DNA of 30,778 nucleotides from a virus. The first letter of the stretch is position 1. Every line of letters begins with the position of its first letter. The notes below the pieces were generated by a model. It saw only the letters and a list, made by a program, of their open reading frames with translations, was not told the DNA's origin and made no database searches. Positions 21,491 to 27,993 of this stretch are shown here, one piece after another. Both the position numbers and the translations under genes were made by a program. The stretch spans positions 1 to 30,778 of the IMG/VR virus record IMGVR_UViG_3300020020_000124. One strand, given 5' to 3'.

Positions 21491-21874
21491 TCATTCCCGC
21501 ACAGGCTCTTGCGGCGTCCCGGGCTTTTCATCGTCGCTCCTGGTGCGATCCAGACTGCGAAGCGCGCGAGCAATATCGACAAGCGCAAGAACATCCGGCT
21601 GGTAAAAATCAGGATCGACCGCACGAAGTCCCCCCGCGATTGCCTCGTATCGCCCCGCTAGTTCGGCCGCGTCGCGCATGAGCCGCGCGCTGCGGTGGTT
21701 CGGGTCTTTGATCTCGCCGTAGAACAAAGCCTTGGTCTGTCGGGCACTTATCCCCGCCCGTCGCGCCGCTCTGTTGAGCCAACTCTTTCGGTTGTCCGAC
21801 CACTCCACTGGCCCAGCAACCGCGGCCACTAACTCGCGCATGTCACCCGTCCCGGAAGACTTTTCCGAATTCAT
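21491..21874 (-). CDS. HTH protein of phage regulatory type
   Basis: A 127-residue protein. SWLNRAARRAGISARQTKALFYGEIKDPNHRSARLMRDAAELAG reads as a helix-turn-helix ('RAARRAGIS-RQ-KALFYGE'), a form common in Rhizobiales prophages. ATG at 21874 preferred: GAGGTG lies six bases upstream, better than the more distal ATG at 21922. First gene in the leftward regulator run after the 22055-22096 hairpin, so it may be an early regulator. The C-terminus is acidic and Pro-rich. Confidence 0.58.
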   Translation of the reverse strand: MNSEKSSGTGDMRELVAAVAGPVEWSDNRKSWLNRAARRAGISARQTKALFYGEIKDPNHRSARLMRDAAELAGRYEAIAGGLRAVDPDFYQPDVLALVDIARALRSLDRTRSDDEKPGTPQEPVRE

Positions 21875-22054
21875 GGAACTCACCTCTGTCATCGTCCCGA
21901 AACGATGGCTGAGGACACGCAAGACACTTGGATTTCTCTCGCTGAGACGAGAGCCGCGAAGTCACTCAAGGCTTTGGTCGAGACGCGCGACGCCAATCGC
22001 GCAGAACCGACCAAACAAATTCAGCTTCCGCCTTCTCCCCTGAGGCGAGAAGAA

Positions 22055-22096
22055 GCGGCCGACCGTACGATTGTCCCTGCGTGCACGGTCGGCCGC
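22055..22096 (-). terminator. 12-bp inverted repeat, likely terminator
   Basis: Perfect 12-bp arms (GCGGCCGACCGT and its complement) around an 18-base loop; on the minus strand it is followed by TTCTTCTC. It lies 40 bp after the stop of the gene at 22137-22376, where a leftward terminator fits. A regulatory palindrome is an alternative because the T-run is broken. The surrounding 21,875-22,136 holds no convincing gene. Confidence 0.55.
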
Positions 22097-22136
22097 CGTT
22101 TGCCCCGGAGGCGTGGATGGGTAGGCGGGGCAGTTC

Positions 22137-22376
22137 TCATTTCGTTTCCAGCATCACGAATGGACGCACGGAAATGATGCGCTGGTTGCTGTTTGCCGGC
22201 GGCTTTATCGCTGCCTTCGCCGTGGTGACGGTGGTGCTCACCTTGGCGGGCTGACTGTCACGGACCCGGCGGCGCACGCGCAACCAGCAATCGATCTTGT
22301 GCGGGAGCACCATCAAGAGCCACACGGCGAAGCCAGCAGCGAAGAAACTGGCGAGAAAGACGGACGTGTTGCTCAT
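22137..22376 (-). CDS. Small membrane protein
   Basis: A 79-residue protein: MSNTSVFLASFFAAGFAVWLLMV is a membrane helix, followed by LPHKIDCWLRVRRRVRDSQ and a Thr/Lys/Ala-rich tail. AAAGGAC precedes the ATG. The tail half is antisense to a 26-codon plus-strand frame encoding a perfect hydrophobic helix (22174-22254), so one of the two is probably spurious beyond ~residue 40. Diverges from the plus-strand gene at 22448. Confidence 0.55.
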   Translation of the reverse strand: MSNTSVFLASFFAAGFAVWLLMVLPHKIDCWLRVRRRVRDSQPAKVSTTVTTAKAAIKPPANSNQRIISVRPFVMLETK

Positions 22377-22447
22377 GCCGTTGTCCTTTCGAGATCTAAG
22401 AGAACTTTTCCCGGACATCGAAATTCCGGCGTGACAAATGAAAGAGC

Positions 22448-22714
22448 ATGGCGGTGGGGCGATGGGATCGCATCGAGGTGCTGCGCGTGGCTGCGCGCGA
22501 GGAGGCGGCAAGGCTTGTACGCCTTGCGGCCGAGCCGCGCGGCATGAGCGACACCGTGACGGTCTGCATGGCCCGCGCGGCCAAGGCTCTTGGCTGGTCC
22601 TACACCCGCACCGAGGACGTCTGGCGGGGCATGGCGCGGCGCATCGAGAGCTACGAGATGGATCAGTTGCGCGCCTTGACGCTGCGACAGCGGGGCAAAC
22701 GGTCTCATTTTTAA
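22448..22714 (+). CDS. Small putative DNA-binding protein
   Basis: An 88-residue basic protein. TVTVCMARAAKALGWSYTRTEDVWRGMARRIESYEMDQLRAL (about 36-77) reads as an HTH ('A-AAKALGWSYTRTEDVW'), a type common near prophage switches in Rhizobiales. GAAAGAG lies before the ATG. It is the first rightward gene after the divergent 71-bp gap. Confidence 0.55.
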   Translation: MAVGRWDRIEVLRVAAREEAARLVRLAAEPRGMSDTVTVCMARAAKALGWSYTRTEDVWRGMARRIESYEMDQLRALTLRQRGKRSHF

Positions 22715-22723
22715 TTTTGAAAA

Positions 22724-22740
22724 TGTTCCGTAATGGAACA
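22724..22740. promoter_or_regulatory. Palindromic operator-like site
   Basis: TGTTCC-GTAAT-GGAACA, a perfect 6-bp inverted repeat with a 5-bp spacer, ten bases after the stop of the 22448 gene. It is in a conspicuously AT-rich gap (22715-22876), with a TATAAT at 22780-22785 whose -35 is poor. Probably a regulator site controlling the gene at 22877. It is unlike the CI operator set. Confidence 0.45.
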
Positions 22741-22876
22741 GCCCGTCGCGCAGGCCTAACGAACAAATATAACGCTGGTTATAATCCTTACGTCGGATAC
22801 TGGCCCTATTTACATTGTGTCGACATTTCTGAAAATTACTCTTGGGCAATGAGGAATTGTGAAGGGGGAGTCGGAA

Positions 22877-23161
22877 ATGGGGTGCTACGCGCCAACCAAT
22901 GCGCACGGGGAAGTCCCGGTCGCATTGACTCGATTTGTGACGGGGGTGCACACAATCCGCTGTGTAGGCGACCACCTCCAGATCACGTTCTACTGCAACG
23001 AGATCTCGGAATCCGGGGGTGTCACCCGGCGCGTGTACAATCAGCCGCACGAGATGTTGACAATGCCCTGCAGCACCATGCCGGACGCTATCGGCAAGGC
23101 ACTGGCGGCGATAGGGCCGGCGCTGGTGTTTGGCCCACCCGGAACGCCCATCGTTCAGTAG
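22877..23161 (+). CDS. Hypothetical protein
   Basis: A 94-residue protein, MGCYAPTNAHGEVPVALTRF..., with VHTIRCVGDHLQITFYCNE in the middle. Start at ATG 22877, which has GGGGGAG six bases upstream; the GTG at 22859 has none. It converges with the Cro-like gene, six bases apart. The AT-rich leader suggests separate control. No family recognised. Confidence 0.55.
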   Translation: MGCYAPTNAHGEVPVALTRFVTGVHTIRCVGDHLQITFYCNEISESGGVTRRVYNQPHEMLTMPCSTMPDAIGKALAAIGPALVFGPPGTPIVQ

Positions 23162-23166
23162 CGCGG

Positions 23167-23382
23167 TCATGCGGCGGCCACGGCGGGCGCCGGGTAGATG
23201 TCCGGCCGCAATTCGTGGCGGGAAACGCCGGTTGCGCGCTCCACGTCCAGCACGCGCTCGGCTGGAACGCGCCGCCATTGAGACACCGCCGACCGGGTAA
23301 CGCCGACCTTTTCAGCAAGCCTTGTCGGGCCGCCGGCTTCCTTGACGGCGCGATCTCGCGCGGAATGGGCTGTTTTGCTCAT
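23167..23382 (-). CDS. Cro/YdaS-like HTH repressor
   Basis: A 71-residue protein: DRAVKEAGGPTRLAEKVGVTRSAVSQWRRVPAERVLDVERATGVSRHELRPDIYP. This is the YdaS/Cro-type HTH with the recognition helix TRSAVSQWRR shared with the neighbouring repressor's helix TRSAVSQWVS, so the two likely bind the same operators. It is divergent from the repressor gene. Its ATG (23382) is one base away from the operator at 23383-23399 with no ribosome site, and the predicted transcription start falls at or next to the ATG, which would make a leaderless mRNA. Confidence 0.82.
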   Translation of the reverse strand: MSKTAHSARDRAVKEAGGPTRLAEKVGVTRSAVSQWRRVPAERVLDVERATGVSRHELRPDIYPAPAVAAA

Positions 23383-23431
23383 GGTTAGTATCGCTAACCT
23401 ATGATCCGGCCATTGTCAAGCGATACTGACG
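23383..23431 (-). promoter_or_regulatory. Operator pair O1/O2 and leftward cro-like promoter
   Basis: O1 GGTTAGTATCGCTAACC at 23383-23399 is a perfect palindrome. O2 at 23415-23431, read on the minus strand, is CGTCAGTATCGCTTGAC. A 15-bp gap separates them. On the minus strand a perfect TTGACA (overlapping O2) and TAGCGA (in O1) are 17 bp apart, so repressor would cover both boxes. The start of the cro-like gene is immediately after. Confidence 0.75.
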
Positions 23432-23466
23432 TGGCGGCCGAAGCGGCCGTCCACCAGAATTGAGCG

Positions 23467-24120
23467 ATGGCGAGGAAAGCCAAGCCCCACAATCGGATGG
23501 CGACCCGTATCAAGCGGGCCATTACGCATGCCGAAAAAACATACACCGAGATCGGCCGAGCCGTGGGCGTGACCCGTAGCGCGGTTTCGCAATGGGTCAG
23601 CCCCGAAGGCACCGAACCCACGCCCGAAAACCTGCGGGCGCTCGCTAAAGAGACAGGGGTCAACCACGAGTGGCTGGCGTTAAACCGGGGCAGGTTCATG
23701 CCCGACGAGGATGACGAGGGGGCGCCGCCGAAGCCGCGCGGCACCCCCCTCCTCGGCTACGTACGCGGCGGGGCCGAGGCAGAGTATTTGCCCTTGATTG
23801 ACGATGAGTTAGATTACGTCGACCCGATCGACACGGCGAACGAGCAGACCCGCGCCCTCGAAATCCGCGGCAAGAGCATGGGCGCCATCTACGACCGCTG
23901 GATCGTGTTCTTTGACGATACCAGGATGCCAGTCACACCCGATCTGATAGGCCGGGTCTGCGTGATCCGGCTGGCCGACGGCCGAACCGTCATCAAGAAG
24001 CTGGAAAGCCAGCCGAACGGTCTCTACAGGCTGGTGTCCGAACACGGAGAGCCCATCGTGGATGCCGTTGTCGAATGGGCATCGGCCGTCAAATTGATAA
24101 TGGACCCCCGGTCCCGCTGA
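23467..24120 (+). CDS. CI-type repressor with S24 peptidase domain
   Basis: A 217-residue protein. N-terminal HTH: YTEIGRAVGVTRSAVSQWVS (about 26-45). Linker with PPKPRGTPLLGYV, the usual hinge and cleavage region. C-terminal S24/LexA-like peptidase: LEIRGKSMGAIY (about 136-147, Ser nucleophile in GKSM), VCVIRLADGRTVIKKLE (Lys in VIKKL). It keeps the phage dormant and should self-cleave upon RecA activation; the linker carries a GYV rather than the typical AG pair, so the scissile bond is uncertain. The weak leader (TTGAGCG) suggests low expression. It is transcribed in the same direction as the early genes, not away from them as in lambda. Confidence 0.9.
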   Translation: MARKAKPHNRMATRIKRAITHAEKTYTEIGRAVGVTRSAVSQWVSPEGTEPTPENLRALAKETGVNHEWLALNRGRFMPDEDDEGAPPKPRGTPLLGYVRGGAEAEYLPLIDDELDYVDPIDTANEQTRALEIRGKSMGAIYDRWIVFFDDTRMPVTPDLIGRVCVIRLADGRTVIKKLESQPNGLYRLVSEHGEPIVDAVVEWASAVKLIMDPRSR

Positions 24121-24151
24121 GTCTGCCGCCCCAAAAAAATTTATCCCCTGT

Positions 24152-24200
24152 GGTTAGTATTGCTTGACGTTTGCGTTCCGTTTGTTTAGAGATACTAACC
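24152..24200 (+). promoter_or_regulatory. Operator pair O3/O4 and early promoter
   Basis: O3 GGTTAGTATTGCTTGAC at 24152-24168; O4 at 24184-24200, whose complement is GGTTAGTATCTCTAAAC. The gap is again 15 bp. TTGACG (24164-24169) and TAGAGA (24187-24192) are 17 bp apart and overlap O3 and O4. The predicted start is near 24200, ahead of AGGAG and the ATG at 24220. Same architecture as O1/O2. Confidence 0.75.
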
Positions 24201-24219
24201 ATCCGAATAGGAGCGCGCC

Positions 24220-24489
24220 ATGTCCGACCTGTCCGAAGCCCTCGCCGACGTCCGTGAGTACCAACAGCGCATCCGCGAGCGCGATGCCGCCTATCAGGCC
24301 GAGGCCGAGCAAGTCGCCCGCCTGCACAAGTACGACACCCACATCCTGCGCTTCCACTACACCCGCTACCAGTTCGGAAGCCTCGCCAACAATTGGGAGG
24401 CCGCCGACATGCGCCGCCGCTACTGGAACGCGCTGCAGCTTGCAGAGGAACGCAAGCGCGCGGGCGGCTCACTCATGGCAGCGGAGTGA
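24220..24489 (+). CDS. First early gene, coiled-coil-like protein
   Basis: An 89-residue protein, MSDLSEALADVREYQQRIRE..., a highly charged helix for the first ~35 residues, with RYQFGSLANNWEAADMRRRYWNAL later. AATAGGAG precedes the ATG. First gene under the O3/O4 promoter, so repressed in the lysogen. No family recognised. Confidence 0.65.
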   Translation: MSDLSEALADVREYQQRIRERDAAYQAEAEQVARLHKYDTHILRFHYTRYQFGSLANNWEAADMRRRYWNALQLAEERKRAGGSLMAAE

Positions 24490-24492
24490 GCC

Positions 24493-24585
24493 ATGCGCGT
24501 CATCCTCCCCGCCGTCATCGCCGAGGTGATCGTTGTTCTGATCGTGGTTGCTGGCGCTGCCCTGTTTCTGGCGGTGTCGCTATGA
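24493..24585 (+). CDS. Tiny membrane protein (30 residues)
   Basis: MRVILPAVIAEVIVVLIVVAGAALFLAVSL: one strongly hydrophobic helix. It starts three bases after the stop of the preceding gene and ends in an ATGA overlap with the next. Confidence 0.6.
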   Translation: MRVILPAVIAEVIVVLIVVAGAALFLAVSL

Positions 24586-24725
24586 CCCGCCGGGAACGCC
24601 TCATCATCCGCGTAGCACTGCGCCGGAAGCGCCACCAGGGATACCGAGACATCGAAGCAAAGCTCGTCCGCGCCACCACGGCGCAGCTACGCCGCGAAAT
24701 CCGCCAGCAGGGGAGTAAGTCATGA
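24582..24725 (+). CDS. Small basic protein
   Basis: A 47-residue protein, MTRRERLIIRVALRRKRHQG..., strongly basic, helical, with ATGA overlaps at both ends. May bind nucleic acid; no family recognised. Confidence 0.55.
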   Translation: MTRRERLIIRVALRRKRHQGYRDIEAKLVRATTAQLRREIRQQGSKS

Positions 24726-24925
24726 GTGCAGTCCAGAAGATCGACCCGGAACGCGCGTGGGGAATGGCGCTCTATTCCTTCCGTGAGGCAACGAAGAACA
24801 TTTGCGATATGGCGCGGTCGCCCGACTTTCGCGACATGGCAGTGCAGGACTCTGGCGAGATCGCTGATGCGGTGCTCGCTGCCAACTTAATGTGGTCGCA
24901 CCTCAAAGCGCGGGAGGCGGCGTGA
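24722..24925 (+). CDS. Hypothetical small protein
   Basis: A 67-residue protein, MSAVQKIDPERAWGMALYSF..., with ADAVLAANLMWSHLKAREAA at the end. The stop overlaps the next ATG (TGATG), so it is coupled to the annealing-protein gene. No family recognised. Confidence 0.55.
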   Translation: MSAVQKIDPERAWGMALYSFREATKNICDMARSPDFRDMAVQDSGEIADAVLAANLMWSHLKAREAA

Positions 24926-25611
24926 TGTCAGCGCTCCCAAAAGAAATCTCCGACTTCATGGCCAAGTTTTCCGTCGGATTCGATGAGGTGTGGAAAATCC
25001 CGCAGGGCAACGCCTATGCGGTGAAGCACAAGGCGCTGGAGCGCGTCGCCTCGACGTTGGGCGTCAAGTTCGATCATCCGACCGTGGTGCAAAGCGACCT
25101 TGGCAACAAGACCGTCGGCCTCGTGGTGTTCGCCAGCTTGGGCGACCGGCTGGAATGGGCGACTGGCGAGGCTGCGCCCTACAACAACAAAAACCAATAC
25201 CCGCTGGCGATGGCTGAGAAGCGCGCAAAGGATCGCGTTATCCTCAAACTGCTACAGGCGCACGGCGCACTCTATTCCGAGGACGAGGCGGACGACTTCA
25301 AGCGCCCGAACCCTCATGTCACGCGCCCCGCGGATATTGTCCCCGATATCGAATACGACGAACAGGGTCAGCCGGTAGACAACATTCCGAACGGCGATCC
25401 CGGCATTGACCAGCTTCCGAAGGCGAAGGCGAGGGCCGATTTCGAGGCCGCGCAAAAGGAAATGCGGGCCACCGAGACCATCAAGCAGTTGCAGAGTTGG
25501 GGCGAGCGGAACGCAAATCGCGTCGCGTCATTCCCGAACGACTGGCAGGCGATCTTTCGCGGCCTCTACATCGAGCACAGAGATGCGCTGCGCGAGAGGG
25601 TCGCCGCATGA
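24925..25611 (+). CDS. Probable single-strand annealing (recombination) protein
   Basis: A 228-residue protein. GNAYAVKHKALERVASTLGV (about 24-43), then GDRLEWATGEAAPYNNKNQY, then MAEKRAKDRVILKLLQAHG and YSEDEADDF. This set is very common in phage early operons beside ninB-type genes; the combination of a Lys/Arg-rich 'AEKRAKDRV' helix with a 'W-TGEA' strand recalls Rad52/Erf-like annealing proteins. That assignment is tentative. Start at ATG 24925 set by the TGATG overlap. The C-terminal ~80 residues are an acidic linker and a helical end. Confidence 0.5.
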   Translation: MSALPKEISDFMAKFSVGFDEVWKIPQGNAYAVKHKALERVASTLGVKFDHPTVVQSDLGNKTVGLVVFASLGDRLEWATGEAAPYNNKNQYPLAMAEKRAKDRVILKLLQAHGALYSEDEADDFKRPNPHVTRPADIVPDIEYDEQGQPVDNIPNGDPGIDQLPKAKARADFEAAQKEMRATETIKQLQSWGERNANRVASFPNDWQAIFRGLYIEHRDALRERVAA

Positions 25612-26018
25612 GCCGCGAAATATGGAAACCCATACCCTCTGCGCCGGGATGGGAAGCTTCCAGTATTGGCCGCGTGAGAAAGCTTGCTGGGCCGCAAAGA
25701 ATGCCCAATGGCGGAACGCGGTCCGGACAATCCGTGCCACCAACCTTTGGTTACCAAGACCCAAAGAGTCAACGGCACAGACAATCAGTCAATAACGGGA
25801 AACGCCTAGTAGCAAATCTCATTTGCGAGACATTTCACGGTCCACGCCCGAGCCCGTCGCATCAATGCATGCATCTTGATGAGACAAGAACCAACAATGC
25901 GGCAGCAAACTTAGCGTGGGGGACAAAGATCGAAAACCACAACGCTCCCAAGTTTCTTGCAAACTGTCGGGAGCGAATGCTGCGAATTTGGAAGGAAAGA
26001 AAATGTCTCGGCATTTGA
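25608..26018 (+). CDS. HNH homing endonuclease with NUMOD4 domain
   Basis: A 136-residue protein. N-terminal NUMOD4: EIWKPIPSAPGWEASSIGRVRKL (about 3-25). C-terminal HNH: HQCMHLDETRTNNAAANLAWGTKIEN (about 86-111), with His, Asn and 'NLxWGT' as in free-standing phage homing enzymes. It starts in an ATGA overlap with the annealing-protein gene and overlaps ninB by 16 bases. Its base composition is visibly richer in A+T than its neighbours, so it is probably a recent insertion in the operon that kept coupling intact. Confidence 0.88.
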   Translation: MSREIWKPIPSAPGWEASSIGRVRKLAGPQRMPNGGTRSGQSVPPTFGYQDPKSQRHRQSVNNGKRLVANLICETFHGPRPSPSHQCMHLDETRTNNAAANLAWGTKIENHNAPKFLANCRERMLRIWKERKCLGI

Positions 26019-26437
26019 TCACGCTCAACTCGAGCGCCGATAAGGCACGAGCCCTGCGCTACATCGAGCAGGCACCGTCTGGCACGCGCCTCGAACTCAA
26101 GGCCGCCAAGCGCACGCTCCCGCAGAATGACATCCTTTGGAGCCACCTGACGGACATCGCGCGCGAACTACCGTGGCACGGTGTCAAACTTACGCCGGAT
26201 GACTGGAAACTCATCTTTCTCGACGCCCTGAAGCGCGAGCTTCGTGTAGTGCCCAATCTCGACGGTAATGGATTTGTCAACCTCGGCCGCTCGTCCTCCA
26301 AATTATCGAAGCAGGAAATGAGCGATCTAATCGAACTCATCAAGGCCTTTGGAGCGAACCACAGCATCAAATTTATAGACGATCGAGAGGAAGCCGCACC
26401 GGCGCCGATCCCCGAAGACATCATGCGGGCCGGATAG
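26003..26437 (+). CDS. ninB: NinB recombination protein
   Basis: A 144-residue protein with the NinB pattern: RTLPQNDILWSHLTDIARELPWHGVKLTPDDWKLIFLDAL (about 33-72), then KLSKQEMSDLIELIKAFGAN. NinB (Orf) of lambda binds ssDNA and can replace host RecFOR functions in phage recombination. Starts at ATG 26003 with GGAAGGAAAG before it, inside the end of the HNH gene. It pairs naturally with the annealing-type gene upstream. Confidence 0.85.
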   Translation: MSRHLITLNSSADKARALRYIEQAPSGTRLELKAAKRTLPQNDILWSHLTDIARELPWHGVKLTPDDWKLIFLDALKRELRVVPNLDGNGFVNLGRSSSKLSKQEMSDLIELIKAFGANHSIKFIDDREEAAPAPIPEDIMRAG

Positions 26438-26438
26438 C

Positions 26439-26819
26439 ATGACGGCGCGCGCCCACATCAGCGACCGGACGAAGCTCGCGGCGCTGGTCTGCGAGCTGAT
26501 CGACATTCCGCACGAGCACCAGTTGCTCATGCACGAGGATCAAGTCCTTTCGCTGGTCGACTGCCATCACGAGCCGGTGCCGAAGGCGCTCGGCGGATCG
26601 GATCGGTTCTCAAATCTACGCATCATCCTGCGCACGACGCACAAGGCCATTACAGCGAAGCGTGACGTTCCGACCATAGCGAAGGTCAAGCGCCTCGCTC
26701 GCGTCACCGCCGAAGCCTCGCGCCGCCTTCTCGCCAAGCACCAGGGCGAGCCCGCGCCGGAGCAAAAGCGATCACGCTGGCCGACTGGCCGGAAACTTCA
26801 AAGCCGGGGATTTCGATAA
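26439..26819 (+). CDS. HNH-like nuclease
   Basis: A 126-residue protein. LLMHEDQVLSLVDCHHEPVPKALGGSDRFSNLRIILRTTHKAITAKRDVPTIAKVKRL (about 28-86): the His pair in 'VDCHHEPVPKALGG', 'NLRIL', and 'HKAITAKRD...IAK' make a phage HNH fold ('H...P...GG...N...L...H..KT...D...IAK'). Its companion role, often next to NinB-type genes, is likely recombination- or processing-related. The C-terminus is basic. Confidence 0.72.
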   Translation: MTARAHISDRTKLAALVCELIDIPHEHQLLMHEDQVLSLVDCHHEPVPKALGGSDRFSNLRIILRTTHKAITAKRDVPTIAKVKRLARVTAEASRRLLAKHQGEPAPEQKRSRWPTGRKLQSRGFR

Positions 26820-26839
26820 CTAGCGAGCGAGAGGGATCA

Positions 26840-27082
26840 ATGAGCACCACAGCACCCGCCGGCGACACCTTCCGCGATATTTTGGGGAAGTCTATTCGCT
26901 GGCGCGACAGACACAGCCTCGTTCACGCCTGCGAAGGCGCGCACGTTCATCGCGGAATGCCTCCACTGATCTGGACGCTCTGCAAGCGTGATGTCCCTGC
27001 GAATAAATCGTTCCACCCAGTCGAGGCTGACGACGCCGTGACGTGCACGGCATGTCTCGCGACTGGAGGCAGCGATGGGTGA
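26840..27082 (+). CDS. Hypothetical small Cys-containing protein
   Basis: An 80-residue protein, MSTTAPAGDTFRDILGKSIR..., with IWTLCKRDVPANKSFH and a C-terminal VTCTACLATGG (CxxC). Together the Cys and His could bind zinc. GAGAGGG precedes the ATG. No family recognised. Confidence 0.55.
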   Translation: MSTTAPAGDTFRDILGKSIRWRDRHSLVHACEGAHVHRGMPPLIWTLCKRDVPANKSFHPVEADDAVTCTACLATGGSDG

Positions 27083-27323
27083 GTGTCCGCGCGCCAACTC
27101 GTGGTTCCGGTCATGTCGGTTTGAGGCACGGTACGAAACGCTTGCCGATGCCAAGTTCGTGACCCCGGAGATCGTCGCCGCCCTATCTGAGGGGATGGTT
27201 TTTGCCGACGAGATCAACACGGCAATCAGAACGCTCACAAAAAGCGAGGTCTACGTTCGGGACGTTTGTGTCCTCTGCGGGCGCTCAATCGAACGCGCCG
27301 CCCTCGCGGACCCGCCCGCATGA
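27075..27323 (+). CDS. Hypothetical small Cys-rich protein
   Basis: An 82-residue protein. CPRANSWFRSCRFEARYET near the N-terminus and VRDVCVLCGRSIERA near the end (CxxC) suggest a small zinc site. Overlaps both neighbours by a few bases. No family recognised. Confidence 0.55.
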   Translation: MGECPRANSWFRSCRFEARYETLADAKFVTPEIVAALSEGMVFADEINTAIRTLTKSEVYVRDVCVLCGRSIERAALADPPA

Positions 27324-27508
27324 GTGCGCACCCCGCAGACGCATATCGCGAAGGCTTCCGTGCTCACCAATGCGAGGAGCCAATCGAGGCCAACCCGTAC
27401 CGCAAGCCATCCGAGGATTGGTCCCGCTGGGCCGAAGGGTGGCTAGAGGCTGATCGACACGAAGGCGATAAGGCCGACGCCTTGGCCTCGGTTGGGTGGT
27501 TCGGATGA
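27320..27508 (+). CDS. Rmf/CrpP-like small protein
   Basis: A 62-residue protein. AYREGFRAHQCEEPIEANPYRKPSEDWSRWAEGWLEADRHEG has the order 'A-x-x-GF-A ... NPY ... W--GW' of the ribosome modulation factor / CrpP superfamily. In bacteria Rmf dimerises ribosomes; CrpP-type phage proteins have been linked to other activities. A phage copy could touch translation, but the target is unknown. ATGA overlaps on both sides. Confidence 0.6.
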   Translation: MSAHPADAYREGFRAHQCEEPIEANPYRKPSEDWSRWAEGWLEADRHEGDKADALASVGWFG

Positions 27509-27540
27509 GCGCGTTAAACATCCATAAAGGCGGCGAGTGA
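27505..27540 (+). CDS. Micro-ORF, junction family (MSALNIHKGGE)
   Basis: Eleven codons, starting in an ATGA overlap and ending in TGATG with the next gene. The same kind of peptide, (M)-(T/S/A)-A-L-...-K-G-G-(E/D), recurs at later junctions (28569, 29576, 29909). AAAGGCGG in its body serves as the ribosome site of the next gene, so its likely role is to re-initiate translation. The peptide itself may be irrelevant. Confidence 0.55.
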   Translation: MSALNIHKGGE

Positions 27541-27893
27541 TGCCGGTGAACGTACCCGACAACGAGATCATGTTGCGCTGCGCTTGCGGGCATTCAGACC
27601 ACACTGCCTTTTTGATCCACGAGCCCGACGACACGCGCGGCAACAATCTCAAGGGCGAGCATGACGATTGGTATCTGTCCGTGAGGCTGGATCACTTCCA
27701 CATCTGGAAACGTCTCCGCATGGCGCTCCGCTATGCGTTTGCGCCGCACACCATCACCTATGGAACGACTGCCGAACTCGTCCTGCGCAGCGAGGATGTG
27801 GACAAGCTATGCGAGTTTATCGTGACGCGGAGATTACCGGGGGCACTGATCGAGGCGGCCGAGCGCCGCGATATACGGGAGCAAACGCGGTGA
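27540..27893 (+). CDS. Hypothetical protein ending REQTR
   Basis: A 117-residue protein, MPVNVPDNEIMLRCACGHSD..., with CACGH as a possible zinc knuckle, and YLSVRLDHFHIWKRLRMALRYAF. ATG 27540 overlaps the micro-ORF stop; a GTG one codon before is possible. The last codons come from the 19-bp junction repeat, so its REQTR end is shared with two other genes. Confidence 0.6.
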   Translation: MPVNVPDNEIMLRCACGHSDHTAFLIHEPDDTRGNNLKGEHDDWYLSVRLDHFHIWKRLRMALRYAFAPHTITYGTTAELVLRSEDVDKLCEFIVTRRLPGALIEAAERRDIREQTR

Positions 27894-27993
27894 CTAATTC
27901 GGATGGGGTGACGCACCACAGTAATGTTGGCTTGCAAATGGGATTGGGACAGGCACGTAAGACCCAACCCGACTCCGAGGTAGCGTGTCCTAC
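27875..27993 (+). repeat. 119-bp direct repeat, copy 1
   Basis: Identical over 119 bp to 30660-30778 at the right edge of the window. It starts with ACGGGAGCAAACGCGGTGA (19 bp) and covers most of the 48-codon frame at 27890. The 19-bp part occurs a third time at 28018-28036, so 27875-28017 is a 143-bp unit flanked by 19-bp direct repeats. Confidence 0.9.

Noticed and set aside
21905-22177. Plus-strand frame of 90 codons between the leftward HTH gene and the membrane gene
   Set aside because: No ribosome site, contains the 12-bp inverted repeat, and the second half is Arg/Pro noise. The stop overlaps a hydrophobic micro-frame, which keeps it from being fully excluded.
22438-23388. 316-codon plus-strand frame across the switch region
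   Set aside because: Spans the AT-rich control gap and the minus-strand cro-like gene; product is Gly/Arg/His-rich without domains.
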